This document shows positions 27,684 through 35,897 of a stretch of DNA of 64,000 bases, piece after piece (position 1 is the first letter of the stretch; the number at the start of each line of letters is the position of its first letter). The notes beneath the pieces were generated by a model. The model saw only the letters and a program-made list of their open reading frames with translations, had not been told where the DNA came from and did no database searches. Position numbers and translations under genes: made by a program. The stretch spans positions 124,001 through 188,000 of the forward strand of contig NZ_CZPZ01000031.1 of NCBI RefSeq assembly GCF_001458775.1, read 5' to 3'. The DNA comes from Candidatus Nitrospira nitrificans. GTDB lineage: Bacteria > Nitrospirota > Nitrospiria > Nitrospirales > Nitrospiraceae.

Positions 27684-28624
27684 GTTTTGTTCCTCTTAAC
27701 CAACTCCGCTCCTCTTCTTCTACTGCCATTCATCACCCATCACCCATCACCCATCAATCATTCCCTATCACCCGACCTCGCCTTCCCTCCTGGTTTAAGG
27801 TTCAGGCCAAGACTGGTCCGGATTATCTCGATATCAAGCAGACCATGGAGCGGCTTGGTCTCCATACTATCTGCGAAGAAGCTCGCTGTCCGAACCGGTG
27901 GGAATGTTGGAATGCCCGCACGGCGACGTTCCTGATTCTTGGCGACATCTGCACCAGGCGTTGTCACTATTGTTCGGTGGAGACAGGACGACCGCACTCG
28001 TTGGACAAGGAAGAGCCAGGCCGTGTTGCAGAGGCAATCCAAGCCCTCGGCCTGCGCCATGCCGTGATCACGTCGGTGAATCGCGATGAATTGCCGGACG
28101 GCGGGGCATGGGCGTTCGCGGAAACGATCCGGCAGACCAAACGGCTGAATCCGACCTGTACGATCGAGGTGTTGATTCCGGACTTCGAAGGTAACGAGGA
28201 AGCGCTTGCAACGGTCTGTGGCGAGAGGCCGGAGATTCTCAATCACAATATCGAAACAGTTCGGCGACTCTTTCCATCGATCCGCCCGCAAGGAAAATAT
28301 CAACGCTCACTCGACGTGCTCGCGACGGCGAAGCAACGTGGGATGAAGACCAAATCCGGCCTGATCCTGGGCATGGGTGAGACGCTTGAGGAGGCGCGCG
28401 AGGTCATGCGCGATCTCCGAATGGTCGATTGCGACATCATCACGATCGGCCAATATCTCCAACCGACGAGAGACCACCCCCCTGTCGCCCGTTTCTACGA
28501 TCCCTCCGAATTCGCCGTGCTCAAGGAAGAGGGCCTTGCGATGGGTTTCAGCCATGTCGAATCCGGTCCGCTCGTCCGCAGCTCCTATCATGCGGAGCAG
28601 CAGGTAACTGGCAAGGAATTGTGA
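27680..28624 (+). CDS. lipA: Lipoyl synthase LipA
   Basis: The protein has 314 aa. It is a radical SAM enzyme that inserts sulphur into octanoyl chains. The auxiliary cluster motif CEEARCPNRWEC (Cys 65, 70, 76), the radical SAM motif CTRRCHYC (Cys 91, 95, 98) and the C-terminal RSSYHA are all present. The start at 27680 overlaps the upstream stop. The first 34 residues contain a 7-bp tandem repeat at DNA level (27731-27751) and are not conserved; no other ATG, GTG or TTG lies between them and the conserved core, so they appear to be translated. Confidence 0.95.
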   Translation: MSFVPLNQLRSSSSTAIHHPSPITHQSFPITRPRLPSWFKVQAKTGPDYLDIKQTMERLGLHTICEEARCPNRWECWNARTATFLILGDICTRRCHYCSVETGRPHSLDKEEPGRVAEAIQALGLRHAVITSVNRDELPDGGAWAFAETIRQTKRLNPTCTIEVLIPDFEGNEEALATVCGERPEILNHNIETVRRLFPSIRPQGKYQRSLDVLATAKQRGMKTKSGLILGMGETLEEAREVMRDLRMVDCDIITIGQYLQPTRDHPPVARFYDPSEFAVLKEEGLAMGFSHVESGPLVRSSYHAEQQVTGKEL

Positions 28625-28706
28625 CCGTGTCTCTATCTGCTGAAGCCGTTGCAAACGGTATGGAATCGCCGTACAGTGGTGGCGGAAGTTCACTGAAAAA
28701 ACCGCC

Positions 28707-28937
28707 ATGCCAAAATCAGTCGCTGAATTAGAACAAGAAGCGAGTCGCCTACCGAAGAAGGATCGTGCGGTCGTGGCGCACCATCTCATTGCCAGTATCG
28801 ACCCCGGAGAAGATGTCGATGCGGAAGCGGTCTGGCTGGAGGAGGCTGAACGTCGCTATTAAGCATACAAACAAGGGAAGTTATCAGGCAAACCCGCCGA
28901 GCAAGTTTTTCGCGAAGCCAAATCTAAACTCGGATGA
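28707..28937 (+). pseudogene. Addiction-module antitoxin with an in-frame stop
   Basis: The first frame gives 51 residues (MPKSVAELEQEASRLPKK to EAERRY) and stops at a TAA at 28860-28862. Reading through in the same frame gives AYKQGKLSGKPAEQVFREAKSKLG and ends at 28937, where the full protein would have 76 residues. This matches the TIGR02574-type addiction module component, normally a single chain. A C-to-T change (CAA to TAA) explains it. The gene overlaps the toxin start. Confidence 0.75.
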
Positions 28938-29235
28938 TGACGGCTATCTTTCTTCCTCCTGCTGAGGAGGAAATGATTGCTGCTGCTCAGTACTACCAAC
29001 AACAATCAGCCGGTCTCGGATCGGAATTCCTCACTGAGGTCGAACGGACGGTAGCCGCTGTCCTGGTCCATCCGGAAGTCGCGCCCAAGGTGAAGAAGAG
29101 CTCAGGCGTCAGCTCCTGAAACGGTTTCCATTTGAGATTCTGTATGCGGTTGCCGCTGATGAAGTAGTCATAGTCGCGGTCATGTATCTTCGACGCCGGC
29201 CTGGGTATTGGGAAGATCGGCTCAATTTTTATTAA
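28934..29235 (+). pseudogene. RelE/ParE-type toxin, frameshifted
   Basis: The N-terminal part reads MTAIFLPPAEEEMIAAAQYYQQQ to HPEVAPKV, and then the frame runs out at 29119. In another frame the chain resumes as EELRRQLLKRFPFEILYAV and ends WEDRLNFY at 29235. One missing base near 29090 explains it. The pattern FEILYAV ... VAVMYLRRRPGYW is typical of ParE toxins. Together with the mutated antitoxin the locus is dead. Confidence 0.75.
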
Positions 29236-29381
29236 AGCCGAGCCGAGAAAACATTCTCCACGCCTAAGCTAATCATATTCTGCGTGCCTTTCACCACCTT
29301 AGGTCTTCAAGCAGACCTGCCTCAACGGCGCTGCGTCACCGTCGTTGCGCCTTCGCATCGACTCTTTCGCTTGTTTGATTG

Positions 29382-29397
29382 ATAGCATATATGCTAT
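29382..29397. promoter_or_regulatory. Perfect 16-bp palindrome upstream of the intact TA pair
   Basis: ATAGCATATATGCTAT is a perfect palindrome 18 nt before the toxin start. XRE-type antitoxins usually repress their own operon through such sites, so it is a likely operator overlapping the promoter. Confidence 0.6.
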
Positions 29398-29415
29398 TTT
29401 CTGACGGAAAAGAGG

Positions 29416-29817
29416 ATGATGCATCCCTCAAGTAAGTCGCCACTAACCCGATTGGTCTATGACGGCAGGGTCCTCCGAATTGAGTTTTACGTTGCTCCGA
29501 ATGGCACCGCACCAGCAGAAGACTGGCTCGAACAGCTTTCGGTCGCAGCCCAGCAGAAGTTCGCAGCTCTGTTTGTGCGGATGGGGGACACTGGAAAGAT
29601 CTGGAATGAGCGTAAGTTTAAACATTTGACCGGGACCGATCAGCTCTTCGAGTTTAAAGTCGAGGCTGATCGCATCCTGTGCTTCTTTTTCGTCGGTCGT
29701 CGGCTGATTTTGATGCATGGATTCAGGAAAGCCGTCGACAAAACACCACAACGAGAAATTGATCGAGCTGAAGCGTATAAAAAGGACTTTGAGGGGAGGG
29801 CTCGATATGAAAACTAA
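29416..29817 (+). CDS. HigB-type (Gp49-like) toxin
   Basis: The protein has 133 aa. The pattern RIEFYVAPNGTAPAEDWLEQL, KFKHLTGTDQLFEFKVEADRILCFFFVGRRLILMHGFRKAVDKTPQREIDRAEAYKKDF matches the phage-derived Gp49/HigB toxin family, a RelE-fold mRNA interferase. The His and Arg in LMHGFRK fit. The antitoxin gene follows and overlaps its end by 11 nt. Toxin-first order is usual for this family. The reading frame is complete. Confidence 0.88.
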   Translation: MMHPSSKSPLTRLVYDGRVLRIEFYVAPNGTAPAEDWLEQLSVAAQQKFAALFVRMGDTGKIWNERKFKHLTGTDQLFEFKVEADRILCFFFVGRRLILMHGFRKAVDKTPQREIDRAEAYKKDFEGRARYEN

Positions 29818-30124
29818 AGCTGTGGGAATGGGCAAAGGCTGGTTGGATAGAAAGCTAGTTAGTTCAAAATTCCGCAAAGGATTCGAAGAAGAGCTGCAAA
29901 AGCTGGCCATCGGCGAGCAGCTCGCTCGGCTGCGCCTGGAGGCAGGATTGACCCAAGCGCAAGTGGCGAAACGTACCGGCACCACAGCATCGGCGATCAG
30001 CCGCTACGAAAATGCGGAATACGATCGCTATGAGCTCCGCACGCTGCAAAAGATTGTCCGTGCCTGTGGCGGTCGACTGGAGATTTCCTTAGAGCCAGGA
30101 CCAAAACCCCATCGAGCTGCATAG
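29807..30124 (+). CDS. XRE-family antitoxin
   Basis: The protein has 105 aa from the ATG at 29807, which overlaps the toxin end and follows GAGGGGAGGG. The HTH region IGEQLARLRLEAGLTQAQVAKRTGTTASAISRYENAEY fits the Cro/C1 type. The N-terminal ~35 residues may bind the toxin. Likely autoregulation is through the palindrome at 29382. It converges with the LuxR gene at 30188. Confidence 0.88.
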   Translation: MKTKAVGMGKGWLDRKLVSSKFRKGFEEELQKLAIGEQLARLRLEAGLTQAQVAKRTGTTASAISRYENAEYDRYELRTLQKIVRACGGRLEISLEPGPKPHRAA

Positions 30125-30187
30125 TGCATGGTTTCGTAACTCAATAGTCAGGCCAGCCCTATTGTCCCGTGCCGAGGTTATCTATCC

Positions 30188-31291
30188 TCATTCCCTGCCT
30201 ATGGATTGTGTGGTGCCTGTGACCATTGCCGCGGCAGCGGTTCGGTTCTCCACTCCCAATTTAATATAGATCCGTTCCAGATGTTTCTGAACGGTGCGGC
30301 GGCTGATCCTCAGAATCATGCCGATCTCGGGATTCGTCTTGCCTTGCGTGACCCATCCCAAGATTTCCGACTCCCGAGGGCTCAGCCCAAGGAACTCACA
30401 ATCTCTTGCCACAGGCGTAGTCCTACGTTCTTCGAGAATTAGTAGATACTCTAACCCCTTCACGATCAGCCGGACGGTCAGGCGGCCCGATTCTCCTTGG
30501 ATCAACAAGGGCTGGAGTTCTGGTTGTACATCGTCTGCTCGGGCTAGTTGCCGTTGATAGTGAGTCAGCCAGTCTCTTAAGCGGGTAGGAAGCCGGTTGG
30601 AATCGGATCGCGTTTGAAGCCCGTATTGCTTCAGCAACCTCTGCGCGTATGGTGTAACAAACCGAACGCCTCCGTCTTGGGTCACTAAAATAAGAGCCTG
30701 CTGTCCCTCTTCCATTGCGTGATTCATGGCTGTCAGCTGATGTTGCATCTGAGTGACCGCCAAGGCGTTCTCCAAAGCGCGCTTGAGATGGGAGCGAATG
30801 GCATTCAAGACGGTTTTGGTGGAATCATGAAACTCCTTGCCGTTACGGTGACGACTGATGGACATCAACCGCCCATTTGCGGCCTTCATCCCAAGAAATA
30901 GCAGATAAGACATCTTGAGCGGCTTGTAGAATTCGTTATGTAATACCGTCTTGTGAAATTGATGAGGCGGCACAAAATCTGAAATGATATGGGCCGAATC
31001 ATCTTGAGTGGTGAGCCAATGGGTGACAACCGGATGCTCATGCACGTTCTGTTGGAGCACGGAGGCATAGTGTAAGGGATCGGGGCAGTACGGAAGTTGA
31101 TCGGACTTGTAGAGGATCGTGCCGTCATCCAACATAAATTCGTTGTACGACGTAAAATCACCTTCCGTGATCGCGGGCAATGCCGTGATCACATGATCGG
31201 TGAACTCCTCGTGCGTCCGCAGTTGATACAGATCAAGTAAGAACTCAGATACCTGCCGCAGTTGCTTCCCTGTTAGACGTTCCATCGTCAT
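30188..31291 (-). CDS. LuxR-family transcriptional regulator
   Basis: The protein has 367 aa. The C-terminal GerE/LuxR HTH is LGLSPRESEILGWVTQGKTNPEIGMILRISRRTVQKHLERIYIKLGV. The N-terminal ~250 residues form a mixed sensor region, possibly with GAF/PAS-like parts, as in other large LuxR proteins; I see no receiver phosphorylation site. It is divergent from the secreted cassette and 332 bp away from it, so it may control that cassette. Start is ATG at 31291 or 31285. Confidence 0.85.
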   Translation of the reverse strand: MTMERLTGKQLRQVSEFLLDLYQLRTHEEFTDHVITALPAITEGDFTSYNEFMLDDGTILYKSDQLPYCPDPLHYASVLQQNVHEHPVVTHWLTTQDDSAHIISDFVPPHQFHKTVLHNEFYKPLKMSYLLFLGMKAANGRLMSISRHRNGKEFHDSTKTVLNAIRSHLKRALENALAVTQMQHQLTAMNHAMEEGQQALILVTQDGGVRFVTPYAQRLLKQYGLQTRSDSNRLPTRLRDWLTHYQRQLARADDVQPELQPLLIQGESGRLTVRLIVKGLEYLLILEERRTTPVARDCEFLGLSPRESEILGWVTQGKTNPEIGMILRISRRTVQKHLERIYIKLGVENRTAAAAMVTGTTQSIGRE

Positions 31292-31622
31292 GCTCCGAAC
31301 AAAGATCCGCTATCTTACTTAGTGCAGTAGTATAAGTACAACACCGTACGTTAGGTGGCGTATTTCTAGCACAGCTTCGGTTTGCTACAAGGGTCATTAC
31401 GTATGAATAGGGGCTGGAGCCACAAAGCAGGCATTGCGGAAGGTGAACGGATATCACATGAGACCGGCGTCGGTCTCGTGGAAGATCGACGCTACAGATG
31501 CGAGGTAGTACAGAGGTTCCTCCTGATTGGAAATCGGTATGTTAGCGCGGGGTAACGGCAATAATTCTTGAAAAGACACATATTCTTTGCACAACGTCAC
31601 TTACACAAAGGAGGTTAGCAAA
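31292..31622. other. 331-bp non-coding region between the LuxR gene and the secreted cassette
   Basis: No gene is supported. An inverted repeat TACTTA / TAAGTA (31316-31338) lies 25-47 nt before the LuxR start and could be a regulator site. The region should hold divergent promoters for the LuxR gene and the cassette, but I cannot place them firmly. Confidence 0.45.
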
Positions 31623-32054
31623 ATGAAGTGGCAAATCTTCATGGGGGTCGCGCTGACTGCTCCATCTTATGTTTTTGCCGCAGGAAATACCGTTCCGATT
31701 GACGTTACGGTGGACACTGGCTCTCATACATGTACGAGTATAGGGCAGGATCATAGGGCCTACAGAGATATATATGCAGGCGATGGCCGATATTTCTTTA
31801 AAGAACAGCTTGCCGAAAAAACAAAGTTTGGAGCGGGAAATTGCGAATACAACTCCGACGGCGGAGGAAACGCCTATGAGACAAGAAGCTTTTGTGTGAC
31901 TGATGCCGATGGTGAGAAGGAATGCTCCCAACGATTAGTTAGAGTCATTGTCAGGGCATACGCAGACTGTACAAACAATCCTGGTAAACTTACTTCCAGA
32001 GTTGGCACAGAGTGCCGTTTTACTGCGACATCAAAAAAGGGGAATCCCCAGTAA
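31623..32054 (+). CDS. Small secreted Cys-rich protein, cassette gene 1
   Basis: The protein has 143 aa from the ATG at 31623, preceded by GGAGG. Residues 1-20 (MKWQIFMGVALTAPSYVFAA) are a signal peptide. The mature chain has six Cys in the segments SHTCTS, GNCEYN, RSFCVT, KECSQR, YADCTN and TECRF, so disulphides are likely. It is rich in Thr, Asp and Gly. No family is recognised. It starts the AT-richer cassette. The next gene follows 203 bp later. Confidence 0.75.
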   Translation: MKWQIFMGVALTAPSYVFAAGNTVPIDVTVDTGSHTCTSIGQDHRAYRDIYAGDGRYFFKEQLAEKTKFGAGNCEYNSDGGGNAYETRSFCVTDADGEKECSQRLVRVIVRAYADCTNNPGKLTSRVGTECRFTATSKKGNPQ

Positions 32055-32257
32055 CGCACCTTTCGATAAGAAACATGTTCGGGCAGGGCTGGGAGGCAGA
32101 GCCGTCCCGCTTCTGGCTGTTTCGAAGAACAAACCTGGGCAGGACCGTTGGAAGTTTTCCTGAGGATACGAGTGTCCAAACACCATGACCTACTGGCGAA
32201 AGAAGTAACATGCGAAGTTTATTGATAGATTCAGATAGACATTCTGCTCAAATTCTC

Positions 32258-33619
32258 ATGAAACGATTTTTTTTGTGCCCATGTGCTGTCCTACTGGGCG
32301 CACTCTTAATACTTGCTGAGCCAGCACACGCGCTCATCACAGAGACAACCATTATGTCTGTGGGACTCAGTGAAGTTCGGTCTACCATTGAGTCATTGTT
32401 GGAATCGGCTCGCCAAAAAGGTGACTACTTGCTCATCCGTGCTGTGATTGAGGCGAAGAATGCAATTGATGCCTGGGAAGCTGCGAATAGTAGGCTATTA
32501 GGAGATGCTTTTAAGAAGCTTGACGATACTGCCAAGAAAAACTTCCAACGAATCGAAGGCCTTGTTGATGACATTAATCGAAAAGGAGCAGCCCGATTAG
32601 ATCAGATTCAAGAGCTTGAAAGCTCAGCTGCGCAGATCGTTAGCATGATCACCCCGGATGGAGATCGACCATATATTCTCAAGCAGCGTCCCCGTGTAAT
32701 TTATAGACAAAAAGAGCCAATCCGTATAACTCTCGGCGGTGCCAATCTTGATACAGCCGAAGCGGAGCTCTTGTTGCCAAATTCCTCCGAAGTGATTAGG
32801 CCATCAGGTGATGGAGAAAAGACCAGGTTAGTGTTCGATGTCCCTGTAGACAGATTTATATTCGATAAGGAGAGCTCAAGCTTAAATAAAATTAAATTAA
32901 GTTATCGAAACCCGCGCATCGGTTTCATAGGTCGGGTCGTGGAGACTTTCTCCAGTGCTCCACGTGTGACAAGAGAAATTGCGATTCTGGCACTACCTCT
33001 CAAGGTGGCTGACCTCGAGCTTGTCACAACAATGAAGGTAAAAAGGAAAATACTAAATAGACAAATCGACTGCCCAGGTCATCAGCAATATTCAGATGGG
33101 AAATGTCCGGGAAGAATGTGGGCCGAATCTGAATTCCGAGGGTATGACACAGATCAGGAGCGTGCAATACGACCTGAGGCAGGATGGAAATTTGATCTGG
33201 AAAAGAAGAACGCTTTTAGCTTCGAGCAGTACGGAGAAGGGAGAGGGAATTCATACTGTATCGGCTGGAAACCAAATGAAATCTCGGAAAATGGTCATGT
33301 CTTCAGAGCTCACGTTGGAAGAGAGAGAGCTATCCCAAGAGACAGGGACGGGGTCGTAAATTGCAAAGTCTTAGTCTATGAATATAAAGAGGAAGAAGGC
33401 ACGATGCCTGGACTAAAAGGGCAATCAATTCTTACCTGGGCAGATCCCACAGTTTTCCCACTTCCCCAAAATCTAGAGTCGTTTACCTTAACTGGAAAAG
33501 TATTTGATGGGCGTGGATTTATTCACACCCAAACTGGAGCCAGTGACAAATTCTTTAAGGTCAAAGTCGACAACAATCTTTTCATGGTAATCCCGCAGGT
33601 CCCAGAGGACATATTCTGA
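32258..33619 (+). CDS. Secreted protein with coiled-coil N-terminus, cassette gene 2
   Basis: The protein has 453 aa if the ATG at 32258 starts it; an earlier ATG at 32210 adds a non-signal leader. The signal peptide is MKRFFLCPCAVLLGALLILAEPAHA. Residues ~30-130 are long helices (EVRSTIESLLESARQKGDYLLIRAVIEAKNAIDAW, FKKLDDTAKKNFQRIEGLVDDI), followed by beta-rich segments (IRITLGGANLDTAEAELLLP) and a C-terminal region with three Cys (DCPGH, KCPGR, YCIGW) and VNCKVLV. No catalytic motif or known family is recognised. Base use is visibly richer in A and T than in the flanking core genes. Confidence 0.75.
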   Translation: MKRFFLCPCAVLLGALLILAEPAHALITETTIMSVGLSEVRSTIESLLESARQKGDYLLIRAVIEAKNAIDAWEAANSRLLGDAFKKLDDTAKKNFQRIEGLVDDINRKGAARLDQIQELESSAAQIVSMITPDGDRPYILKQRPRVIYRQKEPIRITLGGANLDTAEAELLLPNSSEVIRPSGDGEKTRLVFDVPVDRFIFDKESSSLNKIKLSYRNPRIGFIGRVVETFSSAPRVTREIAILALPLKVADLELVTTMKVKRKILNRQIDCPGHQQYSDGKCPGRMWAESEFRGYDTDQERAIRPEAGWKFDLEKKNAFSFEQYGEGRGNSYCIGWKPNEISENGHVFRAHVGRERAIPRDRDGVVNCKVLVYEYKEEEGTMPGLKGQSILTWADPTVFPLPQNLESFTLTGKVFDGRGFIHTQTGASDKFFKVKVDNNLFMVIPQVPEDIF

Positions 33620-33717
33620 GAAATCTATAGAGGCGAGTGTTTTGGTTTAATCATGAGCGAGATCTGGAACTCTCTTTCATGCACTATAGGGTCCGCAAGA
33701 AAATAATGAGAGGCGCA

Positions 33718-34683
33718 ATGACAACACATCTCTTGAGAATGACGGTTCTCTTCTTGTCCTATTCGCTCTGTCTACAAGCCAACGCCGAAGATACTGAGAT
33801 AGTTAAACGTGTTTCATTGTGGGAACAGCATGCTCCCTACTGTGACAGCGCTGACGGAACCCGCTCACCTTCCAAAGAGCATTGTGATGACGGTGATACG
33901 ACACTTTTTAATGGATTGCTCTGTGCCGCAGGTGATGTTCGTGGATGTGATGCGGTTCGAAATGCACAAGAGGCATCAGGGCGATGGTATCGATCGCCAC
34001 GGCTCCGTGTCAATCATCACGCGGCTGAAGGCGCGTCCCTCTCACCGGATATGGCACTTGGCGTCCAGCTCTATCTGGTAACTACTCGCGACACTGCACG
34101 GGCATATCAATGGCTCAAACAGATCGACGATACGGTCCCATGCGTGTTGCATAAACTTTTCTCATCCGACTGCTGGATTCGAAGCATCCCACGATTCTGC
34201 CCTGATTCGGCAAATTGCTCCATCCGCCCGGGAGATGCCGAAGTCTTGGCTGCAACAGTCGATTATCTCCACCAACAAGGCATGCCTCCTTTACCGAACG
34301 GTTCACTCCGTGGGTATCTTGGCACATTTGGCTCGACCTGGATTAATGACCACAATGCACATACGAACAAACTGGGGTACTCTCTCCATCTTGTCGCAGT
34401 AGAAGCCTGGTTGCTCAGGCTTATGGGCCATACAACCTCGTCAATCCAGGAAAGTATAATCACTATCAACAAACGTGACCCTGGGAACCCCTTCTTCGAG
34501 TATCTCCGCGATGGTTCGACTCCCCGCGTCCAGGAGATTCTCCTGAACACCTGTCCAAAAGATGTGGCGTCATTGCCTCAGAAGTATTTTCAATGGACTT
34601 GGGAACGAGAAATGAAAGAACAAGCCTGGAAAGAAACCATGCTGTGGGATTGCATCTTCATGGAAAAATTATTAGAAGGATGA
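33718..34683 (+). CDS. Secreted helical protein of unknown family, cassette gene 3
   Basis: The protein has 321 aa from the ATG at 33718, chosen because of AGAGG 5 nt upstream; an ATG at 33706 is close by. The signal peptide is MTTHLLRMTVLFLSYSLCLQANA. The mature chain has Cys in APYCDS, EHCDDGD, LLCAAGDVRGCDA, VPCVLH, SDCWIR, RFCPDS and NCSIR. The middle has a SPDMALGVQLYLVTTRDTARAYQWLKQI helix pair, and HHAAEG / NDHNAHTNKLGYSLHL segments. A helical toroid-like fold is possible. No family is recognised. It lies 98 bp after gene 2. Confidence 0.75.
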   Translation: MTTHLLRMTVLFLSYSLCLQANAEDTEIVKRVSLWEQHAPYCDSADGTRSPSKEHCDDGDTTLFNGLLCAAGDVRGCDAVRNAQEASGRWYRSPRLRVNHHAAEGASLSPDMALGVQLYLVTTRDTARAYQWLKQIDDTVPCVLHKLFSSDCWIRSIPRFCPDSANCSIRPGDAEVLAATVDYLHQQGMPPLPNGSLRGYLGTFGSTWINDHNAHTNKLGYSLHLVAVEAWLLRLMGHTTSSIQESIITINKRDPGNPFFEYLRDGSTPRVQEILLNTCPKDVASLPQKYFQWTWEREMKEQAWKETMLWDCIFMEKLLEG

Positions 34684-35094
34684 TTTTAGCGCGAAAATTG
34701 ATGAAGTTTTTGTTTATCTCCTGAGGTCGTGGCCCAGCGTCAGAAGTCAGTGGGTCGGATCTTGTACTGTGCATTGTGAAAGCCGATAGAATTCTGAGAG
34801 GTGCTTCTCCCCACAGCGGACCAGGTACTCAGAAGTCAGCAATTTGAACGACATCATATCCAGCATCCCTGCCGGTTTCATGGCAGTTTGTGTTGCCTAA
34901 GTTGCTGACTTCTGAGTAATTGGTCTGTGGCGTAGAGCGGCTGACGTATTTAGATAGGATGCCGGCGATGAGGCTTTGGATGAGGCGCTGCCTGAGTTTA
35001 TAGGTCGTTGAATGTTTAAGCGCAGAGGATCTTGTTATCCAACAGCTGTGGCAAGATATTAACCGGGCCGATGTTTCAGTACAGTCAGTCCGTT
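34684..35094. other. 411-bp non-coding region after the cassette
   Basis: No gene is supported. It contains the 107-bp inverted-repeat element at 34819-34925 and an extra copy of the arm core CAGAAGTCAG at 34741-34750. The tail up to the HigA stop (35095) shows nothing else. Confidence 0.5.
34819..34925. repeat. 107-bp inverted-repeat element (MITE-like)
   Basis: ACTCAGAAGTCAGCAA (34827-34842) and TTGCTGACTTCTGAGT (34902-34917) are perfect 16-bp inverted copies. Outside them GACCA (34819) and TGGTC (34921) are also complementary. The interior of ~59 bp has no coding frame. The arrangement resembles a miniature mobile element. Confidence 0.6.
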
Positions 35095-35400
35095 TTATGC
35101 GGGAACAAAAGGCTCGATCTTGATTTTCCGGGCCTGCTTGCGCATCTTGGTGCTGTCATACCAGGCCTGCATCTGGAGCAGCATCTCCATCTTCAGATGA
35201 AAGGCTTTTTCCAGCCGCAACGCCATTTCTGGAGAGAGCGCTGTCTTTTCATGCACCAAGTCGGAAAAGGTGGCCCGGCGCACACCCAGGATGGCACCGG
35301 CCTTGGTGATGCTGAGACCCAGCTCGTCCAGGATTTCTGTTTTGATGAAGCTGCCCGGATGGGAAGGCGACATGCCGATTTTCATGCCTTTTCGTGCCAT
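35095..35400 (-). CDS. higA: HigA-type antitoxin
   Basis: The protein has 101 aa. The sequence MKIGMSPSHPGSFIKTEILDELGLSITKAGAILGVRRATFSDLVHEKTALSPEMALRLEKAFHLKMEMLLQMQAWYD matches the VapI/HigA antidote family with an XRE HTH. It is intact. The higB gene precedes it on the minus strand and their ends overlap by one base (TAATG). Confidence 0.9.
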   Translation of the reverse strand: MARKGMKIGMSPSHPGSFIKTEILDELGLSITKAGAILGVRRATFSDLVHEKTALSPEMALRLEKAFHLKMEMLLQMQAWYDSTKMRKQARKIKIEPFVPA

Positions 35401-35691
35401 TAGTGATAGTCCTCCAAATCCAAGTCATCCACATACCCATTCTCCTCCGCAAACGTGATCCGCCAGTTGCCGGAGGTTGAAATGCTCCATGCCCCTTTAC
35501 GGTCGCCCGAGAGCTGATGCACCCACCAGCCGGGAGGGGCACTTTCCCGAAACACTCGCATATCCTCGGCGACAATCAAGGCCTATCAGGATATTCCGTA
35601 TCCGGTTCACCAGGTCGGCCCGTAGTTCTTTGATCTGATCGCTCTCAAGCAGACGCTTGAGTCCCCGGTGGCGCACGGATCGAATGATCAT
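35400..35691 (-). pseudogene. higB: HigB toxin gene with one extra base
   Basis: The chain starts MIIRSVRHRGLKRLLESDQIKELR and runs to RIRNILI at about 35585. One extra G near 35582 breaks the frame; the rest continues as ALIVAEDMRVF, PPGWWVHQLSGDRKGAWSIS and GNWRITFAEENGYVDDLDLEDYH in the next frame, ending at the TAA at 35400. The joined chain fits HigB (RelE fold) in length and order. It may be a true inactivation, or an error. higA beside it is intact. Confidence 0.8.
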
Positions 35692-35702
35692 CTGTTTTCA
35701 GA

Positions 35703-35719
35703 GTACGGTATAGGCGTAC
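35703..35719. promoter_or_regulatory. Candidate higBA operator
   Basis: GTACG and CGTAC are complementary around a 7-nt core, 12-28 nt before the higB start. The core contains a TATA-like sequence. The site is weakly supported. Confidence 0.3.
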
Positions 35720-35897
35720 GTGTCTGCAAGAAACTTGTGTTCTCGAAAGCAGGTAAGGTCGCGTCTTGCAATCGGAACGGTTGGTTGGAGTTCTGATGAC
35801 CGCGGTTCGCTCTCAAACGGGGGCCGTTACGTTGGCAACGGTTTCACGGTTTCAATCGATGTTGAGGAGCTTGACGGGGAGTCCGAGGGCAGTTGCC

